DNA of 58,959 nucleotides from a virus: IMG/VR virus record IMGVR_UViG_3300030451_003197, positions 1 to 58,959 of that record; one strand, 5' to 3'. Shown piece by piece: positions 41,572 to 51,600 of this stretch (position 1 is its first letter; each line of letters starts with the position of its first letter). The notes under the pieces were generated by a model. It saw only the letters and a program-made list of their open reading frames with translations, ran no database searches and was not told where the DNA came from. The position numbers and the translations under genes were made by a program.

Positions 41572-43797
41572 ATGAGTTTTGAATATCGGGATGTTAAAAA
41601 TGACATTAATGATATTAAAACCGCATTAACTGGATTAGAAAAGGAATATACTCGAACTAGAAGTACTCTTATTGCACATCAACAAGTGCATACAAGATTA
41701 ACTAATATTAGTGAACAACTAAATCTTTCAATTAAACAACAAATGGAATTGATGAAAAAAGCGCAACAAGTTACACAAAAAACAACTAAGGCAACTACTT
41801 CATCAACTACTAGTACAAAGGACTTTGCTAAAGCAATTACTGAATCGGTAAAAGAAGTAATAGAACAGGAAAAAGCGGCTAAGGAAGCGGCTATGGCTAC
41901 TAGAGATTTAGGTCACGGTTTTACTGAGGCTGGAGTACCAATTACTGACTTTAACAAAAGAACTGCTTTAGTAGGAAAAACTCTCAAAAGACTAAGAGAC
42001 GAATATGGTATTTTACAATTTGAAATATCCAAATCGGAAGTTTTTGATATTTACAAACAAGAGGGTGGTAACGCCTTTGAGTTTTTAGCAGAGTTTATTG
42101 CTGGAACTAGAGAAGAAATATCCATATTTGGATTTGAAGCGGCTAAAGCCCGTAAAGTGTTATACGGTTTCGCACCGCCGGGTACTTTCCGAGTGCTGAA
42201 TAAATTCGCTTCAGTATTCCAATTCATTGGAGGTACTATAAGACGAACTTCCGCTAATGCCGAAGAAAATAATAATATTTTAGGCAATACAATGAAGATT
42301 ATGGGAAAACTCACTAAACAAGGAAAGGGCGTAAGTCCTTTCAAGGCCTTTTCAGAAAACTATAAATTACTTGAGACTAATGTAAATAAGGCTCAAGCGG
42401 CCTTAGATGCTACCACAGAAAAAATAGAAGAAAAGAAAAAAGAATTAAAGGCCGCAGGTAAAACTGATGCACAGATTTCAAAGGCTACTGCTAAACTACG
42501 AGGAAAGAAAAGGAGACAACAGACTGCTTTAGACGAAGCCACTAAAAAGAGAGATGAAGAAAGTCTATTTCCCGAAAATCTTTCAAGAGGCTTTAAGTCG
42601 GCAATGGATGCCATAAAAGAAAATAGTAAGGCAATGGGCGGTATGGGAGTACTAGGGCAATTAGGTAGACTAAGGGGTAAAAGACCATTAGGTATTAAGA
42701 GTGCAATTCGTGGAGGATTTGATAGGGCAATAGGGGTAGACCCCGCACTAATTAAAGGAACTGCCGAGGCTCAAATAGCAAGAGATGAAAAGATAAAAGA
42801 GTTGAAAGGGCAGGGCATTACTCTGAAAGGAGATAAAAAGAAATTCGATAAAGAAATGGAACCTTTTGAAAAGGCTTTAGAAGAAGCATTAGGAAAGCAA
42901 AAAGATGCTAGAGGAGAGAAACTAAAGAAGATTCAAGAGAAGGTTGGGAAGTTTGTTCTTGGGGGAGTTAAAGGTGCTTGGAATGCAATCAAGTTTGTAT
43001 TCAAGATGGCGGTAAAATATCTAGTAATTGGAGGTATGGCTTTAATAGCAATAGGAGTAATCGCTACTAAAATATTACCTACAATTATAGAACACTTTGC
43101 CTTTGCTATGGATATGCTTGGCGTATTTTTAGAATTTGTAAGTCCGGTATTTACTGCCATATTTGATGGATTAGATAAAATAATTAATGGATTTATAGAC
43201 GGTGATTTAGAAGAAATAATGTTGGGTGTAGGTGAATTCGCTCTTGGGGTTTTAGGAACTTTAGCCGTTGCGTTTATTGCTCTAGGTTATACTCTACTTG
43301 CCATCGGAGTTACCTTTGTAACTGGAATATTTACTAAGGCATATAATTTCTTACTTGGTGGAAAAGGTACGGCCAAGACAATATTTGGTAGAGCCGTAGT
43401 ATTGATTTCAGCAATACTCTTAGGAATTAAGTTAGCAACATTGTTAAACTCTCCAGCATTTATAGCAGTAGCAATTATGGGAGTACTATTTGTTGCGCTC
43501 AAATGGTTGGCAAAGAAATTAGACTTCTTTGCAGAAGGTGGCGTTTCTGCTGGAGGATTAGCAGTAGTTGGTGAAAAGGGGCCGGAATTGGTAAATCTAC
43601 CGAGAGGAAGCAGAGTGCATTCTAATGCAGACTCTAGAAAGATGGTGAGTGGTGGCGGAAGTGTTGTAAATAACATCAGTGTCACAATCAATGCCAAAGA
43701 TACTAGCAAGTCTGAAATGAGAAGAATTGCTAAAGAGATTGGTAACATGATTAATAAAGAAGTGAACAGGGGTGTCTCTTCTAGTACAACAAGGTGA
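41572..43797 (+). CDS. Tail tape measure protein (741 aa)
   Basis: ATG after AGGTGATTGAT. Sets tail length and helps DNA passage. N-terminal ~130 residues are coiled coil. The central region is helical and basic. At about 465-660 there are several hydrophobic segments, and near the C-terminus the signature FAEGGVSAGGLAVVGEKGPELVNLPRGS-like motif that is typical of tape measures. At about 0.15 nm per residue, its length implies a tail of roughly 100 nm. Confidence 0.9.
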   Translation: MSFEYRDVKNDINDIKTALTGLEKEYTRTRSTLIAHQQVHTRLTNISEQLNLSIKQQMELMKKAQQVTQKTTKATTSSTTSTKDFAKAITESVKEVIEQEKAAKEAAMATRDLGHGFTEAGVPITDFNKRTALVGKTLKRLRDEYGILQFEISKSEVFDIYKQEGGNAFEFLAEFIAGTREEISIFGFEAAKARKVLYGFAPPGTFRVLNKFASVFQFIGGTIRRTSANAEENNNILGNTMKIMGKLTKQGKGVSPFKAFSENYKLLETNVNKAQAALDATTEKIEEKKKELKAAGKTDAQISKATAKLRGKKRRQQTALDEATKKRDEESLFPENLSRGFKSAMDAIKENSKAMGGMGVLGQLGRLRGKRPLGIKSAIRGGFDRAIGVDPALIKGTAEAQIARDEKIKELKGQGITLKGDKKKFDKEMEPFEKALEEALGKQKDARGEKLKKIQEKVGKFVLGGVKGAWNAIKFVFKMAVKYLVIGGMALIAIGVIATKILPTIIEHFAFAMDMLGVFLEFVSPVFTAIFDGLDKIINGFIDGDLEEIMLGVGEFALGVLGTLAVAFIALGYTLLAIGVTFVTGIFTKAYNFLLGGKGTAKTIFGRAVVLISAILLGIKLATLLNSPAFIAVAIMGVLFVALKWLAKKLDFFAEGGVSAGGLAVVGEKGPELVNLPRGSRVHSNADSRKMVSGGGSVVNNISVTINAKDTSKSEMRRIAKEIGNMINKEVNRGVSSSTTR

Positions 43798-43801
43798 TTA
43801 A

Positions 43802-44521
43802 ATGACAGATTATTATGTATATCTAAGATTAGGTGCTTCTAAGGAAGATGATGTACTAGTCAATACTATTCCTCTAAGAGCCACTAGTGTTAGTATTTCT
43901 ACAACTAAAACTGTTCCTTCTTTTGATGTTCCATTATCCGGATTATTTAGTGGAGAATCTAGAACATTAGCATTCAATATGGGTATGGCTTCCAAAACAA
44001 TAAGTGTGCAAGGAATCATTACAGATATGTCTATCACTAGGAAGTTTGAAGAAACTGAACCCAAACACTACGATTCTTCAGTAGAAGACCCCGATGATTC
44101 TACTTTAACTAGAAGCCAAATGTCTCCGGCTTTACCTTCATCTACTAACGAAATGACAATAGAAATGACAAAGGAAGAAATCGCTCAACTATTGCATTCT
44201 AATACTGATGGTACAACTGCTCAGACATTTCAGAATATGAATGAATTGATAATACTAATAGATTCTAAAGTTGATAGCAGGTATCAGTATAGAGATAAAA
44301 CTAATCAAACTTCTAGTCTTATTCCCTTTACTTTTTCTGCTAGAGGGGCTAGAAATAAATTAGATAATAGGGGCGCACTTTTATTCTTAACTGAGTTTCC
44401 CGACTCTTCTACTGATAGTGGATTAAAGGGATTTGTTAGGTCTTTTTCTTGCGACTTAAATGCAGAGGAACCAAGCGAGATAAGTTATACTTTGGAATTT
44501 GAAGTTGCTACTACGGTGTGA
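43802..44521 (+). CDS. Probable distal tail protein (239 aa)
   Basis: ATG after AAGGTGATTAA, directly downstream of the tape measure where distal-tail proteins are encoded. Beta-rich with patterns TLAFNMGMASKTISVQGIITDM and a C-terminal ISYTLEFEVATTV strand, in keeping with an N-terminal tail-tube-like domain. No diagnostic motif. Confidence 0.65.
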   Translation: MTDYYVYLRLGASKEDDVLVNTIPLRATSVSISTTKTVPSFDVPLSGLFSGESRTLAFNMGMASKTISVQGIITDMSITRKFEETEPKHYDSSVEDPDDSTLTRSQMSPALPSSTNEMTIEMTKEEIAQLLHSNTDGTTAQTFQNMNELIILIDSKVDSRYQYRDKTNQTSSLIPFTFSARGARNKLDNRGALLFLTEFPDSSTDSGLKGFVRSFSCDLNAEEPSEISYTLEFEVATTV

Positions 44522-44526
44522 TTATT

Positions 44527-45672
44527 ATGCAGAATGTATTACTAGGAAATAAAAAGGGTCTAGTATTTCCTGTAATGTGTAATGGTTTGATTAAAGTAGG
44601 CTATCAAGATAATGTACCGGATGTATCGGATAATGACGATGCTTCGGATGATGTACCGTATGGTATTTGGGGCCACAGTGGTTCTTTTACATTAGATGCT
44701 ATTATTACTCCTTATGAGATAAATGGTTCCAGTGTAACAGATTCTCAAAAGGTGCTTCCTACTGGAATTGTTGGACAAGCAAATCTAGCGAGTAGTGCTA
44801 GTGCAGGGTCTGATTTTATTAGAGCGACCCACAAGATGACTTTATTTCATAGTACTAAACTGAAAGTGTTTCTAGTAAATGATACTAATTTTCATTTAGA
44901 TAGTCCTAATTACATATCTCATACTACAAATAATCCTGCTTCATATAAATTAGAAGTACAGATTACTACAGGAACAGGCACTACTACTCTTACAAGTGGA
45001 GTTTTGATAAAGCCGTCTGTTACTCAGCCATTTACTTATGATGATTTTACTGCTGGACATGCGTTTAATTCACAGGGTAAGCATACTCATAGTAAGATAG
45101 AAACATTGGGAGGAAGCGCACATGGAGGAAGCACTACCTTTACTTCGGGTACTAGTCCGGCTAGTAACATATATCACATAAACCAAAGACTGTACACTAG
45201 AAGCGGTTTTGATATGACTAGTATAGGTACTGTTACTGCTCTAAGCGGAACAACTGTAACTCTAAGCGGTACTCCTGCTTCTAGTCTAAACTCTGAAACT
45301 ATTTATCAAGAGGCCCCGAAAGAAGCAACTTATGTAGATGATTCTTTTCATGTAGGAGTTACCTTTGATAATATAACTAAGAAACTATCAATACTGTTTA
45401 ATGGAATAGTTGTTAAGACTACTACTCATCCTGATGATAATGATTTTCAATTAGATTCAGAAGACTTGCTTATCGGTGCTAATGGAACCAATTCTTTCAA
45501 TAATAGTTCCGGTACTGGCAGTGCTTTTGCAAAACATAACCAACAATTCTACGGGGTGTTTCATGAGATGTGTTTTACTAACATTGTGACTAGTGCCTTT
45601 AACAATGGAATACTAGAGCCTAATTTCAAAAACACTTTATTATTTTTGACATTTGAAGAGGTGGATGAGTAA
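44527..45672 (+). CDS. Tail protein with LamG/concanavalin-like domain (381 aa)
   Basis: ATG at 44527; the frame from GTG 44518 overlaps the upstream stop. N-terminal part has an acidic loop. The C-terminal ~120 residues (HVGVTFDN, LSILFNGIVV, EDLLIGANGT, FYGVFHEMCFTN) have the strand pattern of a LamG-type jelly-roll, a common glycan-binding fold. Likely part of the tail tip or a receptor-binding accessory. Its stop overlaps the next start. Confidence 0.65.
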   Translation: MQNVLLGNKKGLVFPVMCNGLIKVGYQDNVPDVSDNDDASDDVPYGIWGHSGSFTLDAIITPYEINGSSVTDSQKVLPTGIVGQANLASSASAGSDFIRATHKMTLFHSTKLKVFLVNDTNFHLDSPNYISHTTNNPASYKLEVQITTGTGTTTLTSGVLIKPSVTQPFTYDDFTAGHAFNSQGKHTHSKIETLGGSAHGGSTTFTSGTSPASNIYHINQRLYTRSGFDMTSIGTVTALSGTTVTLSGTPASSLNSETIYQEAPKEATYVDDSFHVGVTFDNITKKLSILFNGIVVKTTTHPDDNDFQLDSEDLLIGANGTNSFNNSSGTGSAFAKHNQQFYGVFHEMCFTNIVTSAFNNGILEPNFKNTLLFLTFEEVDE

Positions 45673-48600
45673 TGGCATTGTATGTGTATAAAACAGGGGT
45701 TCGTGCTGGAACCACTTTTAATACTACGGCTGGTGCAGGACACAATGTTAATCATGATTGTCCAACAAATCCAGTAATTAGAAACAATGGTTCGGCTATT
45801 AGTGGTAATTATATTTGTGCAGAAATAAGAGATGGTAACGGAACCCCTACCACTATGGAAAGGGAAACTAAAGTACAACAATCTTGTACTACTACAAGTG
45901 GAGATGCCACAGTTACTGTTGCTGATTCTACTAAACTACATGTAGGACAGACTGTTACTGGAACAGGTATTGCATCGAGTACAACAATTTCTTCTATTAC
46001 AAATGCCACCACTATAGAATTAAGTGCTAACGCTACTGCTAGTGGAACCAATACTTTGACATTTAATAATTCTATTACTTATAATGAAAACTTAGAAAAA
46101 ACGGCTGGCTATAGAGTAAAGTCTTATTATAACGAAACTGGAGAAGGACAATTGTTTAATCTTAATTTGACTACACATGACTACTTTATTCTATTATTTG
46201 CAGACGATGCGAACAGACATCATTTTGCTAAAATAACAGAAGTAATTACAGATGATGTTGCGGGAGACGCTTTAGAATTTACACCGAAATTAGGCTCAGA
46301 AATACCCGAAGGCACTAAGTTTGTTGTTTTCAAAGGCCCATCAGTTACTGATACAGAAGTAGTAGCGGTAACTGCTGGTTTAGTAATAGATTCCGGTCTT
46401 AAACACCACGATGCCTTGTCGGTTTCTAGACCGTTATTTTTTATGTATAATGATAGACTAAACAAAAAGAATCAACTAGACCATAATAGAAAATACAAGT
46501 TGTGTTATTTTAGTGGTGGGCTTTTATCCTCTACTTCTTCTCATAGTTTAAGCACTATTTCTGTATTTACTACTGTTCAAGATTTTCATTTAAGAGTGTT
46601 AGATAAAGGTCGTCATAGCCTTAATGTTAAGATGATTGATAATAGAAAAATAATGGATGACCCTTCTCAAGCAGGTGATGGTAATTGGTATCATGATAAA
46701 GGAAGTATTTCCGGTCATGCTGGAACCACTTCCTATACTACATGGGCGTTAAACGCAAGAAGAGACACAGATGATTCGGGAAGTAGTGACTACTCCGGAG
46801 AATATCAATATCTTTTCTATGAAGATTCTCCTAATTTTATGAATAGAGCAAACGATGTTTTTGATTTGAAACTGTTTAATTCTATTAGAGATAAAACCGG
46901 CTATGCAGAAGTTAGGTTAGTAGATGGTAAAAGAATATTCAACAGTAAGCACAATACTCAAGAAAAGTTTGGAGTTAGAGAGAAGATAATAGAATCTAGT
47001 TTAGATGGTTGGTTTGATACTGGATTAACAATAGATTCTATTACTACTGTCAATAGTACTGCCACTACTGTTTCTGTACAAGTAGAAGCAGATTACAATG
47101 CTAGAGTATTATGGGGGGAACATGAAGAAATTAAAGTTGGAGACTATATTGGTTTCATAGATGATATTGGCGCACCTAGTTCGGGAGCGCAGAGTTTCGT
47201 AATTAAGCCCGAATTTAGATTGGAAACAGAATCTTCATTTACAAGCCATACTTCAACTGCGCCATTTAGTGCGGGGGCTAAAATATACAGAAGAACATGG
47301 TCGCCAAAGACTAGAACACTAATGGTTGATTTTGAATTAGATACTGATGTTACTTATACTGGATTAAGTGGATTAACTAGCCATCCTCTAGATGTAGACA
47401 CACTAACCTACAAGATAAATGGAGTAACTTTAGGCTCTTATACTGAAAGTAGATTCAATAACGCATTTGTAGTCTTTTCTGATATTAATTACATAAAGAG
47501 AGAATTAAGAGTTTCTTATGGCGATAGAACCCACAAGTGCTTGAGATTAGAACCCGATAGGGTACACTATCAAACAGTTGCTAATTCTTTTACTAATTTA
47601 GATTACGCCCAAAGAGAGTTCTTTGTAGAATTAGAATTATTTGATGGAGTGATTGAAGATATTTCAGAAGAAATTGTACAGTCTCAACCAATAGTAGAAG
47701 TTAGTGGTAGAGATAATTTCCATAAACTAATATCTCCTATTGTTAATAAGAACACTCTATTTACTCAAGATATAATACACTCTACTATGTCTCCTTTGAG
47801 AAAAAGAACATCTATTTTGAATAGTACTGGAATACAAATAACAGTTAGTGGCGACCATGCTATTAATGTAACTAGTATTGCTACTACTGCCGCATCGGGT
47901 AGTTCGCAACCTATAATAAGTAAAGGAGATATTATTTATGACTCTAACAATAATTTTGTAGGAATACAAACAGTTGATGCTTCTACTAGTGCCTTAACTC
48001 TTGAATTTGGTTCTTTAGTTAAATTAGCCGGAGGTACTGCATTGTATGTACAGAGTGGAATGCCATTTACATTTAAGAAAGCACTTTCTTCTAGTGTTGA
48101 AAACTCTAATACAGTCAGTTCACTAGAAGGGGCTTCGGATAAAGGTGTCTTTTTTAACAGTGGAATAAGCATAGATTCGGATGGTGTAGAAATAGGTAAA
48201 TTAGCAGGGTCTTCTACTAATACACATAGAGATGCAGTTGGTTATAACTTTGCTTCAATTAGTAATATTAAGAATGATAGGGCTTTCCAAGCCATTCTAC
48301 AGGACGATACTACTAGTACTAAAAATAACAATAGAGTAGTTAATGGTCTTAGTGATTTTGTAGTTTTAGAAGTCTCTAAGGAAGATGGTAGAACCAGTAT
48401 AGAATTAGCACCTAGAGTTGGTCTATATCTAGGAAGAGTAGAAGATAACGATATATATGATTCTAATAACATGACTCTAGAAACAACGGGAATTATGCTA
48501 TCGGCCAGTTCCTATGCTCATAGTTTTACTGATACACCTAGAATAACTACTACTTCTACGGCAGTATTAACTCACTTTGAAAGAAATGACCCCGTATTTG

Positions 48601-51600
48601 TAAAAGTTGCCGCTACTGGGGCCTTTTCCTTCTTAGGTTATTTTATTAGAGTAGAACCTTTGAGTATAAGTATCACCGGCACAACTAGTACTTTTCATAG
48701 TATAGTTTTAGATAGAGAAATTAATCTAACGATTGGTGGTTCTACTACACATGAATTATGCAAGTTAGATACTAAAGACAGTACTGATTTATATTTTGTA
48801 AATAAGCCCAGTAGGGTTTTACAGTTAGCAAGTCCATTTGTGGATGATAATTGGGGATTAATTCCATTTAATGTAAATATACACGATACCAATACTGGCG
48901 CATCTTCTCCTACTACTGATTATTCTAATAGATATGGTCTGCCTTTGTATAGATTGATGGATTTAGAAAGAGGAGTATATGATGCAATTGACGAATATCC
49001 GATATTAAAGGATGATAGTACAGAAACAGATAGAACATATGTCTATTATGATACGCCTAGTTCTACTAGATATTATTCAAAGGCTCATAGATTTAAGCCT
49101 AGTTATTTGACTACAATAAGCATTTCAAATTCCCGTACTGATGATAGTAGTTTTACTTCTATTCGAGAAAAGCAGGGTATCTTTGAGAAGAGAGGAAACA
49201 AACCATCTAGAGGCACTAATTTCTTTGATTTTTATTTGACAGGAAACACTCATGAAAGATTCCCATATATGCTTAATTTACTAAGTTCTGTAAATAGAAC
49301 ATGGGAAAGAACACTTCGACAAATGGATGCGAAGGTTTCTAGAAATCTATTATTTACTAATTCTGATTTATTGCCCGAAAGTGATAGAAGACCGGATAGT
49401 TTGTATAAAAACACTAGAGATATAACTGATTATAGCATATTATTAAGACCGGCGGGTACAGAATCTAGTGTCTCATCTAATCACACCAAATATTTGGGAG
49501 GAGGTTCTTCTCTTTCTACTTCTGATGATAATACCAAATTAGCACAAATTGCGAGTGGCCCTGATTTATCTACTCTTAGGAAATTCTCTATGCTAAGGCT
49601 AGTAGAAATGACATTGGATTGGCATTTCAATTCAGTAGATGCAGAAAATCTACCCGATAAAGATAAGACTGTATCGGTTCTTACAGGAAATGCTCTACAA
49701 GATATGTTCACCATAAAGAATGGAAGCACTGTTCTTTCGCTAGATAGTTATGGCAGTAATAGCATTACCTTTAGCGGAACGCCGGATAACATAGCAACTT
49801 CGGATGAAGTGTATTTTTATTCTGAAAATGGCTTCCTTATTGGTAAAAAGAATAGTAGTGTAAGCGTTGGCAGTACTATCACCTTATCTGCTGGCCCACA
49901 TGAAAATGAAAACATGTCTAAAGGAACATTAACTAAAGTGTATGCTTTTATTTCTAACGCTGTTTCTTCTTATCCTAATTACTCTTGGATTAGAGGACAT
50001 AATGATGAAGATACCTTTGTAAATATGCCTAGTGATGGTTCTATTCATATGTTAAAGGGAGCAGTTTTCAATAACGATAGTGAAGGTAGAAGAAGTACGC
50101 ATGATGGGTATGCAGAAGATGATGGAGATGACTTCCACGAAGAGTATCTGAAAACCAACAAAACTACTCCTTACATCTATAGTATGATAGATTTATTAGC
50201 ATCGGGTAGCGATAATATAGACATTGCTCTGCCTCCAACCTTTAGAAGCGATACTGCTTCTAAAGCCGGTATTCTTACTGGTTCCGGTGATTTAAGAATC
50301 GTAAATACCTTTTCAATAACAGGAACATTAACTAGTGGCTCTAATAGAATAACTAGCGTTAGTTCCGGAGATATAGCACAGGTTGCAGTAGGTATGAGAG
50401 TTGTAGATGGTGATTTACCTGCTCCTTGTCTAATTACCGCAGTTGGTTCTAACTACATAGATGTAGACCAAAACGCCACTGATAATTGTAGTAGTTGTAA
50501 TTTAGATATTAGAAACGCAGAAACAGATTTAGAGGATGTGGCAATTATAACGAATGGTACGCCTAATTCGGGTATGATAAACAATGTACAATATCATATT
50601 TGGTTGGAAGATGGACAATATCTTGGTAGGACTGCCGCTAATCAAACTTACAATAAAGAATATTTTGTCATGGAAAGGTCTTATTGGAATCATAAATACT
50701 ACCACCTATCCAATGCTGACCGTCATGTGTATGTTTCAAGAGAGCCGGATGAATCGTTAATCAGCACTCATAGAAATACTCACATTTCTGAAGTAATTAG
50801 AAATATGGCTAAAAATAAGGGAAGAACCTTATTTGATTTTATGACCGCAGTATTCTTAGATAGATACGATATTGAAGATGGAGGACAGGCTTCGGTAGAT
50901 GCAGGTATGGTTTCTCCTCACATAATAGAAACTGTTCCGATGATGGATGTATTTACTACCGACCAACCACATAAGATGATGTTAAGAAGACCTAATAAAA
51001 GTGGATTTGGACATTACCTAAATAATAAACTAAAGACTTCGGATGATGGCAATTCTCCATATTTAGCAGATGGAGCATTTATGTTGTTTAAGCCTCATTT
51101 AGTACTTAGTGATGTTGAGGGAGGAAATACTAATTTATTCTATGGAAGTCCTAGTACTCACGCCACTGGTTCTACCAATTGTATGAGGCTTTCTTTCAAT
51201 ATTAAAAACATAGAAGGTACAACTGCTTCTCATTTAACTAATGCTTGGTTGAATTTTGCACCCAATTTAACTGGCACTTATTTAGTTAGTACTGGGGGAA
51301 CCATAGCAGGTTCTCCGGATTCTACTAATTATGATAATGCGTATTCTTCTAAGTCTAGTGCCGATTCTGAGGCGGGGATAACAGGTAGTGGAGGGATGAT
51401 TCCACAGAATATTCACTATGTAATTTCTCATACTATTACAAGAACGGCAGACACGACAAGACATGTTTTAGTAATTGATAATGCGTCTAGTACTTCAAAC
51501 ATATACAAAGTTATGAGAGTTGCTGAAAATACCTTTTACGATTTTAGTCCTAAAATAATTAATCCGTATGTTATGTCTGCAAAATATACTAAGAAGGCAT

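Noticed and set aside
43287-43748. 153-codon open frame on the - strand within the tape measure gene
   Set aside because: Shadow of the hydrophobic tape-measure region; no ribosome-binding site and biased composition. The same reasoning applies to other antisense frames under the late genes.
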